Positions 43,090 through 52,126 of a stretch of DNA of 64,000 bases are shown piece after piece. Each line of letters begins with the position of its first letter. Positions within the stretch are counted from its first letter, which is position 1. The position numbers and the translations under genes are program-made. The notes under the pieces were generated by a model. The model did no database searches. It saw only the letters and a list, made by a program, of their open reading frames with translations, and was not told where the DNA came from. This DNA comes from Pseudarthrobacter cellobiosi (GTDB lineage Bacteria > Actinomycetota > Actinomycetes > Actinomycetales > Micrococcaceae): NCBI RefSeq assembly GCF_023913755.1, contig NZ_JAMXBJ010000047.1, positions 124,001 to 188,000 of the forward strand, written 5' to 3'.

Positions 43090-45049
43090 CGGCTTTCCTC
43101 TCTCCAGCATCAACGTTCACAGCGGGTTCGTAGCCCTTGTACAAAACAGCTCGGACCAGGATGCTCATGACCACCAGGTCAAAAATAACCCAACCCACGT
43201 TCACCAGCGTGCCAAGCGGCTCGGCCAGTCCCGTGGCCAGCCGGATAATCCCGACGACGACGGCCACCGCCAGCAGCACACTCACCACAATCTGGGGCCG
43301 GATGAGGCTCCAGCTGGGGCCGCCGGTCTGGCGGGCTTTGGGGGTGACGGCGAACCCGAGGGGGCGGCCGAACCAGACGTTCCGGGCCGCCGTCGAACAC
43401 GCTTTGATCCAGGTGGGGAACAGTGCCAGGCTGTACTGCTGGCCGCGCCAGGTGGGTATTCCGCGGCCTGCCACCGCGAAAAGCAGCTGGTTCGCGACCA
43501 TAAACGGGATGAACCGCAGGAAGAAGTCCCAGCTGAGGCTGGACACGGGCAGGACGCCCAGCAGCAGGTAGATGATGGGGGCGGCGAAGTAGACGACCGC
43601 CGCATAACCGCTCAGGTAGGTCCACATCGTGGCAAAGTACATCAGCCGCTGGCCGATCTTCAGGCCCTTCTGCACCAGCGGGTTCTCGCGGAGCAGCACC
43701 TGCATGGTCCCCTGCGCCCAGCGGAGGCGCTGGGTGAGCATGGTCTTGAGGTCCTCGGGCGCCAGACCGTAAGCCAGGATCTCGTGGTGGTAGACACTTT
43801 CCCAGCCCATGGCATGCATGCGCATGGCCGTGGCCATGTCCTCGGTGACGGAGATGGTGGCCAGCGGCATGACCGGCTGGGCTTCGTCGTTGCGCTCAAC
43901 GCTCAGGGCATCCAGGACGGCCTGCACGGATTCCAGCGCGCCGAGCGGCGACCAGTCACGGGCCGACATGCGCTGGACGGCGTCATCGGCCACCACCGGG
44001 ACGCCGGCATCACCCACATGGGCGAGTTCCATGGCGGCGATCTCTTCGAGGTCGGCCTGCAGCGCGGACATGTCAGCCTCGACCAGCGTCTGCACGGCCG
44101 CGTCCACGCGGCGGCGGACCCGGTACGTGATCTCGCTCAACGGCTGTCCGGTCGCCAGCTGCTCCTGGGCTTCGCGCGTGGCGGCCTCCACCGCGTCCAG
44201 CACTTCAGCTACGAGCGGGGTGTCCATGTCAGCGGATTTCCGCGCCTGGCGGATGGCGGACCGGGAAGCCGTGAGGGCCCGGCGGATGCTCTTTTCAGTC
44301 TCCTTGACGTAGCCCACCAGGCCCAGCTGCATCAGTGCTTCACGGCGCAGGATGGCGTTGGAGCCGCAGAAGAACGCCGCGTTCCAGCCGTCCTTGCCCT
44401 GCTGGATGGGCCCGTAGAACAGGGGTGCCTGGCTGCCGAGGGGATCGTGGGCGGGCACGTTGCTGAAGTACTGCGGCGTCTGGACCAGGGCCACCCGGCG
44501 GTTGTTGAAATAGCCCAGGGTCTTTTCCAGGATGTCCGGCTCGGGGATCTGGTCCGCATCCAGGATCAGCAGGAATTCGCCGTGCGTGACCATCATGGCG
44601 TTGTTCAGGTTGCCGGCTTTGGCGTGGCGCGGCACCTTGGCGGTCCAGTCCTCACTCCGGGTCACATAACCCAGCCCGTGCTCTTCGGCGAGGGCCTTCA
44701 GCTCGGGGCGGGCGCCGTCGTCGAGAATCCAGGTGCTGTGCGGGTGCCGGATCTTCTGGGCCGCCAGGGCAGTGGTCATCACCATGTCCAGGTCTTCGTT
44801 GTACGTGGTGATGAAGACGTCCACGGTGGCATCGTGGGGCGGCGCGGGTGCTCCCTTGCGGATCTTGAGCTGCCACACGGTCATCCCGAACAGCATCACG
44901 TCGATCAGGCTGTAGGTCTCAGCCAGCACCAGGGGCACGGCGATCCACCAGGCATCCCAGTTCAGCGACGACGCCCAGCGCCAGCCCACATAGTTCAGGC
45001 CGAAGATGACCGTCAGGACCACCGCCAGGCGGGTCCAGAAGCGCGTCAT
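43079..45049 (-). CDS. Cellulose-synthase-like family 2 glycosyltransferase with inserted helical region
   Basis: A 656-residue membrane processive glycosyltransferase. Two N-terminal helices precede the GT2 domain. The catalytic series is present: DDG (110-112), DAD (164-166), FFCGSN (227-231), TED (402-404) and QRLRW (440-444). Several C-terminal helices follow. In BcsA-type enzymes TED comes about 20-30 residues after FFCGS; here about 145 extra residues (about 247-395), mostly helical and Ala/Glu/Arg rich, sit between them. It is coupled by ATGA to the response regulator upstream and overlaps the STAS gene downstream. No PilZ domain is seen, so control by protein partners rather than c-di-GMP is likely (inference). 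Confidence 0.88.
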   Translation of the reverse strand: MTRFWTRLAVVLTVIFGLNYVGWRWASSLNWDAWWIAVPLVLAETYSLIDVMLFGMTVWQLKIRKGAPAPPHDATVDVFITTYNEDLDMVMTTALAAQKIRHPHSTWILDDGARPELKALAEEHGLGYVTRSEDWTAKVPRHAKAGNLNNAMMVTHGEFLLILDADQIPEPDILEKTLGYFNNRRVALVQTPQYFSNVPAHDPLGSQAPLFYGPIQQGKDGWNAAFFCGSNAILRREALMQLGLVGYVKETEKSIRRALTASRSAIRQARKSADMDTPLVAEVLDAVEAATREAQEQLATGQPLSEITYRVRRRVDAAVQTLVEADMSALQADLEEIAAMELAHVGDAGVPVVADDAVQRMSARDWSPLGALESVQAVLDALSVERNDEAQPVMPLATISVTEDMATAMRMHAMGWESVYHHEILAYGLAPEDLKTMLTQRLRWAQGTMQVLLRENPLVQKGLKIGQRLMYFATMWTYLSGYAAVVYFAAPIIYLLLGVLPVSSLSWDFFLRFIPFMVANQLLFAVAGRGIPTWRGQQYSLALFPTWIKACSTAARNVWFGRPLGFAVTPKARQTGGPSWSLIRPQIVVSVLLAVAVVVGIIRLATGLAEPLGTLVNVGWVIFDLVVMSILVRAVLYKGYEPAVNVDAGERKADGV

Positions 45050-46158
45050 GCCGGGGCTGGCTCAGGCAGGCGGCGGACCACCACTACGGTGACATCATCC
45101 TCGGCGGTTTCGGCAGGGGCCAGTGCCATGATGGCGTCGCTGGCGGACTGCGCGGAAACCTCGCCATGGGCTGCGGCGAGCACCGCCTCGGTGAATTGCT
45201 CCACCGAGTCAAAAACATCCAGCACGCCGTCGCTGGCCACCACCAGGGAGTCCCCCGGGGCCAGGGCGACGGCGGACTGCGGCCAGGCGGATCCGGCCCA
45301 GGCGCCCACGGGCGGACCGCCGCTGGGAAGACGGTGCGCCGACCCCTCGGCGGTGACATGCAGCGCCAGTCCGTGGCCGGCGTCGACATAGCTGACGACG
45401 CCGGAAGCGGCGTCCAGGCGGGCGTGGAAGAGGGTGACAAATGAGTTGGAGGAATCCAGGTCCGCCGCGATAGTGGTGCTGGCGGAGGCGAAGGCGGCGT
45501 CCAGGTCTTGGCGCTGTCCCGTGGACCGCATGACGGCCCGGACGGTGGCCGCGATGAGGGCGGCGCCCATGCCCTTGCCCATGGCATCGGCGAACGTCAG
45601 GTGCAGACCCTCCGGCGTGCGGTACCAATCGTAGAAGTCACCGCCGACGCTGCGGGAGGGGCGGAAGACGCCGGCGACGTCGTACCCGTTCACCCGGACG
45701 TCCTCCTGGGGCAGCAGGCTCTGCTGGACCTCGGTGGCGCGCTCCAGCTCGCTCGCCACGGCTGTGTCCGCGGCGGACGGCTGCCGGCGGCGGAACAGGG
45801 CGTTGATCCTGGATTGGAGTTCGCGCGGGCTGAACGGCTTGCTGATGTAGTCATCGGCGCCGTTGTCCAAGCCCGTGAGCTTGTCCAGTTCGTCGGCACG
45901 GGCGGTGAGCATCACGATGAAGGCATCAGAGAATTCACGGAGGAGTTTGCAGACTTCCAGCCCGTCCACGTCCGGGAGGTTCAGGTCCAGTGTGATGAGA
46001 TCCGGCTTGGCGCGGCGGACCTCCTCCACGCCGGGCAGGCCGGCTTCAGCGTGGGTGACCTCGAAACCCTGCTTGGTCAGGATCCGGACGAGGAGGCCTC
46101 GGATGTCCGGATCGTCCTCAATCACAACGGCACGGCGCGGTTCGGGCATGGAAGGCAT
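45046..46158 (-). CDS. Response regulator with SpoIIE/PP2C phosphatase output (RsbU-like)
   Basis: A 370-residue protein. The receiver domain (9-120) has acidic pair EDD (14-16), phospho-acceptor Asp58 in LITLDLNLP and Lys107 in DDYISKPF. A short linker (130-150, ATEVQQSLLP) leads into a PP2C-type phosphatase with SVGGDFYDW (171-178), TFADAMGKGMGAAL, LDAASGVVSYVDAGH and GDSLVVASDGVLDVFD. Metal-binding Asp residues are present. It is predicted to dephosphorylate the STAS protein on an input signal. No histidine kinase is adjacent. It heads a four-gene overlapping operon. Confidence 0.92.
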   Translation of the reverse strand: MPSMPEPRRAVVIEDDPDIRGLLVRILTKQGFEVTHAEAGLPGVEEVRRAKPDLITLDLNLPDVDGLEVCKLLREFSDAFIVMLTARADELDKLTGLDNGADDYISKPFSPRELQSRINALFRRRQPSAADTAVASELERATEVQQSLLPQEDVRVNGYDVAGVFRPSRSVGGDFYDWYRTPEGLHLTFADAMGKGMGAALIAATVRAVMRSTGQRQDLDAAFASASTTIAADLDSSNSFVTLFHARLDAASGVVSYVDAGHGLALHVTAEGSAHRLPSGGPPVGAWAGSAWPQSAVALAPGDSLVVASDGVLDVFDSVEQFTEAVLAAAHGEVSAQSASDAIMALAPAETAEDDVTVVVVRRLPEPAPA

Positions 46159-46382
46159 GACTCTATTTCTACCGTATTAGGGCGGTGAAGCATGTCATTT
46201 GCCGTGACTACGACGGTTGTAGTCGGTGAAGCTCCGGGCATTCCGGGGAGGGCGGCCATCAGTGTGAAGCGGTCTTGCCGGAATACTTGCCCGCCCTTGA
46301 TGGGACCTTGAGGCTCCTTGGCCACACTCGAAGGACCAGCTTTGAAGGAATGTGCGGATTGCCGGAGGATGGTGCAGGACTT

Positions 46383-46673
46383 ATGGAACCAACGGAATCC
46401 GTCAGACTGCCGGGCAGGCTGGCGCGCTCGTGGCGGCTCTTGAAGCAGGGCCGCCGCCCGCGCAGCACCGTTCACTACCTGAGCCATTCCTGGAAGCTCC
46501 GCTCGCTGTCCCGCTCGCTGGCCCAAGCCCTGGGGGAGTCCTGGGAGGCCTCGAGCTGGCCGGGGGACCGGCTGGCCGTCGGCGTGGAGCTTTCGGAAAA
46601 AGTTGAACAGCTCACCCGCCTCCTCAACCGCGAAACCGAACTTCACGGCCGCCTGGCGGCGCTCGCAAGGTAG
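46383..46673 (+). CDS. Small basic protein of unknown function
   Basis: A 96-residue reading frame, rich in Arg/Leu/Ser, with LARSWRLLKQGRRPRSTVHY and a helical end (VELSEKVEQLTRLLNRETEL). No family recognised. The start is uncertain: ATG at 46383, or ATG at 46350 right after GAAGGA. A minus-strand open frame covers the same bases but shows no recognisable domain. Confidence 0.45.
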   Translation: MEPTESVRLPGRLARSWRLLKQGRRPRSTVHYLSHSWKLRSLSRSLAQALGESWEASSWPGDRLAVGVELSEKVEQLTRLLNRETELHGRLAALAR

Positions 46674-46750
46674 CCGTTCCCTGCTGACCCTTTCCGTGCC
46701 AAACTTGAGGACAATCAAGTGGCTGGGGGATACCAGGTCAGGAGATTGCC

Positions 46751-46870
46751 GTGCATTGGTACACAGGGTGGGCTTACCTTTTAGCTGGGCTGATTACCAT
46801 GGACACGCTTCTGCTGGTCCTGTGGGCGATCGACTCAGACTGGCCCAATCGCTGGTGGAAGAAGCCCTGA
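46751..46870 (+). CDS. Predicted 39-residue membrane microprotein
   Basis: From GTG at 46751, six bases after GGAGA, the frame reads VHWYTGWAYLLAGLITMDTL, then LLVLWAIDSDWPNRWWKKP and TGA. This is one strong membrane helix with a Trp-rich basic end. Codon use fits a coding gene. It runs tail-to-tail into the degraded acetyltransferase. No homologue is known to me. Confidence 0.5.
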   Translation: MHWYTGWAYLLAGLITMDTLLLVLWAIDSDWPNRWWKKP

Positions 46871-47442
46871 TCGACGCAGGTCCAGGCGCATCAGGACGCG
46901 CGGGAATCCGTTGAGTACCGAATCCGTATCAGCGGCCTTGACGAACCCGGCCTTCTCGAAGAGCCTGCGCGTGCCCACGTAGGCCATGGTGAGATCCACT
47001 TTGCTGCTGCCGTTATCCACCGGGTAGCCCTCAATAGCGGGCGCGCCGTAGCTGCGGGCCAGCCCACGGCACCTTTGAGCAGGTGATGGGAGATTCCCTT
47101 GCCGCGGTAACCGGGCCGGACCCGGATGCACCAGACAGCCCAAACATCCAAGCCGTCCACGTGCGGGATCCTGCGGTTGCGGGCAAAACTGGCGTCGGCG
47201 CGTGGGTGGACAGCTGCCCACCCAACTACGTCGTCGCCGTCGTACGCCAGAACCCCTGGTGGGGGATCCTGCGCCACCAGCTCCTTCACCAGGTCGCCGC
47301 GGGCCGTTCCGCGCAGCGCAAGGTTCTGCTTGGACGGAATGCGGTAGCTCAGGCACCAGCACACGTTGGCATCGGGCCGCTTAGGGCCACCCAGCGTTTT
47401 GACGTCCTCGAACAGTGTTCCCGGACGGACTTCGATCGCCAT
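46835..47442 (-). pseudogene. GNAT acetyltransferase with frameshift
   Basis: The frame from ATG 47442 gives a GNAT N-terminus and acetyl-CoA site (DVWAVWCIRVRPGYRGKGISHHLLKGAVG). The family sequence then continues in another frame (LARSYGAPAIEGYPVDNGSS, then AYVGTRRLFEKAGFV). The switch is at about 47061-47066, where minus-strand GTGGGCTGG lacks one base for in-frame reading. Restoring one G or C there would give a protein of about 190 residues. Confidence 0.8.
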
Positions 47443-47482
47443 GCCTGACTCCCGGTTGGTGGGCTACCTGTGCCCCGCCAGA

Positions 47483-47962
47483 CTAGACCCCCAGGGACTC
47501 CCGCAGGGCAGCGACGTGACCCTGCGCCTTGACCTGGTACTGCGCCAGCGCCACGTTGCCCGCCGGATCCACCACAACGGTGGAGCGGACGAGGCCCTCG
47601 ACGATCTCGCCGTCGACCAGCTTTTCGCCCCACGCGCCGTACGCGAGAGCTACTGCGTGGTCCTCGTCGGAAAGCAGCGGGAAGGTCAGGTTGAAGTCGC
47701 CGGTGAAGTTGGCCAGCTTCACCGGGGCGTCGGGGGAGATGCCCAGGACTTCATAGCCGGAGCCCTGCAGGGATGAGAGGCTATCGCGGAAATCGCAGGC
47801 CTCGGTGGTGCAGCCGGGGGTTGCCGCCTCCGGGTAGAAGTACACGATGACGTTCTTGCCGCGGTAGTTGGCCAGGGAGGTTTCCCTGCCCTTGGCGTCC
47901 TGCAGGGTGAAATCGGGGGCCTGGGTACCTGGCTGAAGTTTGATGGTCAGTTGGGGGCTCAT
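47483..47962 (-). CDS. bcp: Thioredoxin-dependent peroxiredoxin (Bcp/PrxQ)
   Basis: A 159-residue peroxiredoxin Q: PDFTLQDAKGRETSLANYRG, then YFYPEAATPGCTTEACDFRD with peroxidatic Cys in PGCTTE and resolving Cys five residues later. Usual PrxQ reads YPKD; here it is YPEA. The ATG at 47962 follows AAGGA. It reduces hydroperoxides with electrons from thioredoxin. Confidence 0.93.
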   Translation of the reverse strand: MSPQLTIKLQPGTQAPDFTLQDAKGRETSLANYRGKNVIVYFYPEAATPGCTTEACDFRDSLSSLQGSGYEVLGISPDAPVKLANFTGDFNLTFPLLSDEDHAVALAYGAWGEKLVDGEIVEGLVRSTVVVDPAGNVALAQYQVKAQGHVAALRESLGV

Positions 47963-48278
47963 GGCGTTCCTTCGGGAGACTCTGATGGCAAAAGACAGGA
48001 AACCAGTGAATCGGCTTTCCAGTTTAAACAACAACTCCGGCGTCATTTGAGGTATTCCGGCTGGTCCAGGGCAGGGACCTGTGCAGGGGACCCATTTCGG
48101 TCCGCGAATGGCCGGCGATCCATTGACTTGAGGCGCCGGATGGATACGGTTAGAGGTACACATTACTGGTCTCCGCAGTACGTGATCCGCACTACGTAGC
48201 CGCTAGCCGGCATCCACGCACAACCGCTTGGTCCCAGCCCTAAGCGCCCGCCGCAAATGATCCCAAGGCTGTTTCCCC
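47963..48278. other. 316-base intergenic region
   Basis: No gene or RNA recognised. A possible promoter towards the cupin gene is TTGACT at about 48124-48129, with TACGGT 16 bases later. The remainder shows nothing I can name. Confidence 0.35.
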
Positions 48279-48677
48279 ATGACCGCAAATTTCATCAGAG
48301 TACTGGCTGTTAAATCCTTTGACATCCCGGACAAGAAGCGGTGTCCGGACAAAGCTGAGTTCGATCTCGTCACCGTTGACGACTACTCAGTGGCCCGCCT
48401 CATCCTCGCTCCCGGCTGGCGCTGGTCCGAGTCCGCCAAGCCCACTGAACTGACGGACTTCTGCGAGCACAACCACCTCGGTTACTGTGTCTCCGGCAGT
48501 CTTGAGATTCAAACGTCCGACGGCGTGAGGTCCGCCATCCGCGCCCATGACACCTATGCGTTGCCTCCCGGGCACGATGAGTGGGTGGTTGGCTCCGAGC
48601 CGTTCGTCGCTATTGAATTCCTGGGTACGGCGTCCTTCGGCCGGCCGCGGAGCAGGGGATCCCACGCGCTGATTTGA
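48279..48677 (+). CDS. Cupin-domain protein
   Basis: A 132-residue single-cupin protein: SVARLILAPGWRWSES, then HNHLGYCVSGSLEI and LPPGHDEWVVGSEPFVAIEF. His residues in EHNHLGY and GHDEW could bind metal. It resembles small stand-alone cupins with no known substrate. The ATG is at 48279 in CCCCATGACC without a good ribosome site. Confidence 0.82.
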   Translation: MTANFIRVLAVKSFDIPDKKRCPDKAEFDLVTVDDYSVARLILAPGWRWSESAKPTELTDFCEHNHLGYCVSGSLEIQTSDGVRSAIRAHDTYALPPGHDEWVVGSEPFVAIEFLGTASFGRPRSRGSHALI

Positions 48678-48738
48678 GCCGGAGCTGGCCTGGGCTGGAG
48701 CCGGTCTGAGTCCGAGCCGGTCGGGGCAGGAACCGGGC

Positions 48739-49320
48739 CTAAACAGCCACGGGAGTTTCCGCGCGCACGATCCGCTTGAGCCTGGCCACAACCTCTTCCG
48801 GCGTACAGTCCGCGTCGAGCTGGACAAAGCCCGGGTATTCCGGCATGGAGCGGTAGGCATCGCGCAGATCCACCAGGTCAGCCAGCGTCTCCGAATCGGT
48901 GCCGCGGGCCACGATGCGCTCGAGCGCCAGCGCAGGCTCAACGTCCAGGTGCACCACCGCGTCAGGTTCCGGTAGTGACGAAATCAGCCAGGGAAGCAGG
49001 CGGCCGCGCGACAGACCTTTGGCGGTGCGAAGAGCCAGCTGGCAGTGGAGGTGCCGGTCCATCACCACCAGTCCGTCGAAGCGGCTGGCCCGGGCATGCG
49101 ACATGAGCACGTTGGCCACGCGGAGGGTGGTCTCCACGGCGTCGGCCAGGCGGCGTGGCAAGCGGATGCCCAGCCGTTCCGCCAGCACGGACATGCTCCG
49201 CCTGCCGGCGTGGTTGCTGAGCAGCAGGGCGTTTTCGCCGTCAGCCTGGGCCGCATCCACCAAGGCGCGGGCGGCCGTGGATTTTCCCGAGCCGTCGATT
49301 CCGGTTAAGACAATAAGCAC
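48739..49320 (-). CDS. Thymidylate-kinase-like P-loop protein
   Basis: A 193-residue P-loop kinase similar to dTMP kinase: VLTGIDGSGKST at residues 4-15, VMDRHLHCQLA with the DR motif, and the later LDVEPALALERIVARG. The usual LID region is altered, so nucleotide specificity is unsure. It is probably not the housekeeping Tmk. Confidence 0.78.
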   Translation of the reverse strand: MLIVLTGIDGSGKSTAARALVDAAQADGENALLLSNHAGRRSMSVLAERLGIRLPRRLADAVETTLRVANVLMSHARASRFDGLVVMDRHLHCQLALRTAKGLSRGRLLPWLISSLPEPDAVVHLDVEPALALERIVARGTDSETLADLVDLRDAYRSMPEYPGFVQLDADCTPEEVVARLKRIVRAETPVAV

Positions 49321-49444
49321 ATGGCCTCCTTTCGCCGATGGTTTAACGGAAGGGACAGCGTGATCGTCCCGTCATGAGGCGGAGGTCACAATAAACTGAC
49401 ATCCGGGCGGTGCCTGCAACGGGCCGGCAGCCGCACCAAGGGGA

Positions 49445-49843
49445 ATGGGATCTTCGATGCAGCTAGCCCAGTTTGCCGCGAATACCGCGTGCGTACTTTT
49501 GGCCGCGCTCGCGGTTTTTCAGGCCGCCCTGATCGCGGGGGCACCGCTGGGAAGGTTCGCGTGGGGCGGCCAGCACAACGTCCTCCCCACCAAGCTGCGG
49601 ATCGGCAGCGCCACCTCGATCATCCTCTACGTCCTCTTCGCCTACGTTGCGCTGGCCAAGGCCGGCATGGCGGCCCCGCTGGTGAATCAGGGTTTCACGG
49701 GCGTCTTCTGTTGGGTGCTGACGGCCTATTTCGCGCTGGGCATCGTGCTGAACGGAATCTCCCGCAGCGAGCCGGAACGCCTGGTCATGACACCCACAGT
49801 GGTGATCCTGACAGCCCTCTACCTGGTCCTGGCCCTGAACTAG
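49445..49843 (+). CDS. Four-helix membrane protein of unknown function
   Basis: A 132-residue membrane protein with about four helices; APLGRFAWGGQHNVLPTKLR is the conserved-looking loop. It resembles uncharacterised integral membrane proteins common in Actinobacteria. The start is ATG 49445, or ATG 49457 four codons later. Confidence 0.75.
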   Translation: MGSSMQLAQFAANTACVLLAALAVFQAALIAGAPLGRFAWGGQHNVLPTKLRIGSATSIILYVLFAYVALAKAGMAAPLVNQGFTGVFCWVLTAYFALGIVLNGISRSEPERLVMTPTVVILTALYLVLALN

Positions 49844-49897
49844 GCCGGCAGCAGGCCCTTGAACCACGGCCGGCACCAGAGGCCCGTACCGGTGGCG

Positions 49898-50550
49898 TCA
49901 GTGCTGTGGTTCGAGGGCGAGCCGCAGCCCGAAGCCGATCAGGACGGTGCCGGTGATGCGGTCGATGATCCGGAGGCTGCGGGCGCTTTTCAGCCATTTG
50001 GAGGCGAAACCTGCTCCGAAAATCAGGAAGGTCAGCCACGCAAGGCCCAGGACGCAGTGGACGCCGGCCAGCAAAATTCCCATCAGCAGCGGTGGAGTGC
50101 CCGGCGGGATGAACTGGGGAATTGTGGCGATGTAGAACACGCCGACCTTCGGATTGAGCAGATTAGTGCCCGTCCCGGTCAGGCAGCCTTGGAACAGCTG
50201 ATGGCGGGAGGCAGCGGGGACCTCAACGTCGGCAGCTGGCGAGGCGGACGGCGCGTCCTTGGTCCGGCTCGTCCACAGCAGGGAGGCGCCAAGCCAGACC
50301 ATGTACGCGGCGCCGGCGATGGTGAGCGCCCGGTACGCCAGCCCCGATGCTGCCAGCAGCGCCGAAACGCCCACGGCTGCCGCGATTCCCCAGACCATCA
50401 GTCCGGTGGAGATGCCCAGGGCCGTGGCGAAGGCGAAACCGCGCGTTCTGGCGAGGGACGAACGGAGCCCAGTGCCGTATCGATGCCCGGAACCAGTGTC
50501 AGGAGCCCGGCCACCAGGCCGAACGAGAACAGAGACTGATAGAGATCCAC
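49898..50550 (-). pseudogene. LysE-family exporter with frameshift
   Basis: From GTG 50550 the frame gives the typical LysE/RhtB start (VDLYQSLFSFGLVAGLLTLV, then PGIDTALG), then fails. The rest of the family (LRSSLARTRGFAFATALGIS, then GTNLLNPKVGVFYIATIPQF) is in another frame. The break is at about 50468-50470, minus-strand CTGGGCTCC, where one base is missing. Restored, it would be a 217-residue amino acid exporter. Confidence 0.8.
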
Positions 50551-50568
50551 GAGCCAAGGATAAGCCGA

Positions 50569-50594
50569 CGACGGCGGCCAACCGGCCGCCGTCG
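50569..50594 (-). terminator. Terminator after the small lipoprotein gene
   Basis: CGACGGCGGCC (50569-50579) pairs perfectly with 50584-50594, 4-base loop, 22 bases past the lipoprotein stop on the minus strand. Confidence 0.75.
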
Positions 50595-50615
50595 AACGTC
50601 AGCGCAGCAGGCGTC

Positions 50616-50954
50616 TTAGCTGCAGTGCTTCGTGAAGGCGGCGCCGGCTTCCTGGTACTTGGCCTCCAGCTCGGCGAGCTTGGCCTCGTCCGGGGCTTCC
50701 TTGGCGGACTCGTCGGTGAACTCGATGATGGATCCGAGCGCAGGCTTGAGGTCATCCGATGCCACAACTTCGATGGGCCGGATCTGGTTGGCGAGACGCA
50801 CCAGGCCGGTCTTGCCCACGTTGTTCGCGGGGTTCGCCAGGACAGCCTTGACGCGGTCGCAGGTTTCGGGGGTGGAAAGTTTGGTGGGCGTGGTGCATGC
50901 AGAAGCGGAAAGCACGAGGCCGGCAGCGATCAGGGCGGTGGCGAGTTTCTTCAT
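50616..50954 (-). CDS. Small secreted lipoprotein of unknown function
   Basis: A 112-residue protein with a KK-type signal peptide and Cys at residue 20 (LSASAC), then a helical mature part with two more Cys residues (ETCDRVKAVL and TKHCS). No family recognised. The ATG is at 50954. It is divergent from the beta-propeller gene. Confidence 0.75.
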   Translation of the reverse strand: MKKLATALIAAGLVLSASACTTPTKLSTPETCDRVKAVLANPANNVGKTGLVRLANQIRPIEVVASDDLKPALGSIIEFTDESAKEAPDEAKLAELEAKYQEAGAAFTKHCS

Positions 50955-51165
50955 GGGTCCCTCAGTAGTTGATTGAGGTTTCGATTGTAAGCAGAGACCA
51001 CGGCAGGTTGCCGATCCGGGGGCTGCGGAGGGCGGAGTATGACCCGGCAGAGAAGGGGCTCAGGGCTCTGGCGGGCCGGTTCCCAGGGTGCATAGACTGG
51101 CAGGACAATCGTGCGGGCCTGCCGCAGGTTGGCCCGTGCGGATCACCTAAATTCAAGGAAGAATC

Positions 51166-52110
51166 ATGGCCCGCACAACCCAGAATTCAGGAAAAGTACA
51201 GCGCCGTACCGCCATTGGGTTCATTGCACTCATGGGGCTGTTGGCGCCTGTCCTCCCGGCCTCGGCGTCGCCGCCGGATGACTCAGTCATTGTGCTCAAG
51301 GGCGCCACTTCCGCCGAGGGGATCGCCGCCGGCAGTGGAACCACCTTCTACGCCGGCGACCTGGCACTGGGAGACATTTACCGGGGCGACATCCGTAAGG
51401 ACAAAGCGCGGTTGTTCATCGACGTATCGGACTTTGATTCGCAGCCCAGGGCCGCCGTCGGGATGAAGGCCGATACCCGCAACGACCTGCTGTTTGTAGC
51501 GGGTGGCGGGACCGGCAAGGCCTTTTTGTACAACACGGAATCGGGCGAGCCCGTTGCGGACTTCACCCTCGCTCCGGGCTTCATCAACGACGTCACGCTC
51601 ACCCGGGATGGCGCCTGGTTCACGAACTCCGCCGCCGGTGAGCTGTACTTCCTGCCAGTGGGCAGGCACGGAAAGCTGGGCGACGTACGGACCCTGAAGC
51701 TGAACGGACCGGCGGGTGAGTTGACAGGTCCCTTCAACCTCAATGGCATTGCCACTGCCAAGGGCGACCGCGTCCTCATCGTTGCGCATTCGACGAACAG
51801 AGCCCTCTATACCGTGGATCCGGAGACCGGCGACAGCGCCTTGATTGAGGGTGTGGAGGTGCCGAATGTTGACGGCATCCTGGTCCGGGGTCATACCGTC
51901 TGGGCGGTGCAAAACTTCTTGAACCAGATCGTCCGGATTGACCTCTCCAACGATCTCTCCTCCGGCGAGATCGAGGACACCATCACCAGTCCCCACTTCG
52001 ATGTTCCCACCACGGTTGCGCGGTTCGGGAACACCCTGGCTGCCGTGAATGCACAGTTTAGCCAGCCGGCCAGTCCGCATGAAGTGGTGCTGGTGCCGGC
52101 CCGCGATTAG
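51166..52110 (+). CDS. Secreted beta-propeller (SMP-30/NHL-like) protein
   Basis: A 314-residue exported protein. The signal peptide ends near LPASASPPDD and is followed by repeated strands such as GTTFYAGDLALGDIYRGDI, AAVGMKADTRNDLLFVAGGG and NGIATAKGDRVLIVAHSTN. These fit a six-bladed propeller of the SMP-30/gluconolactonase-like class. No catalytic residues can be named. The ATG at 51166 follows AAGGAAGAATC. Confidence 0.8.
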   Translation: MARTTQNSGKVQRRTAIGFIALMGLLAPVLPASASPPDDSVIVLKGATSAEGIAAGSGTTFYAGDLALGDIYRGDIRKDKARLFIDVSDFDSQPRAAVGMKADTRNDLLFVAGGGTGKAFLYNTESGEPVADFTLAPGFINDVTLTRDGAWFTNSAAGELYFLPVGRHGKLGDVRTLKLNGPAGELTGPFNLNGIATAKGDRVLIVAHSTNRALYTVDPETGDSALIEGVEVPNVDGILVRGHTVWAVQNFLNQIVRIDLSNDLSSGEIEDTITSPHFDVPTTVARFGNTLAAVNAQFSQPASPHEVVLVPARD

Positions 52111-52126
52111 GCAGCTTACGTAGGGA

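Noticed and set aside
43784-45391. 535-codon plus-strand frame opposite the GT2 and response regulator
   Set aside because: No domain, crosses two real genes, typical high-GC shadow.
46122-46718. Minus-strand frame overlapping the small basic protein
   Set aside because: No domain or ribosome site; it runs over the start region of the response regulator gene. The plus-strand frame looks slightly better, though both are weak.
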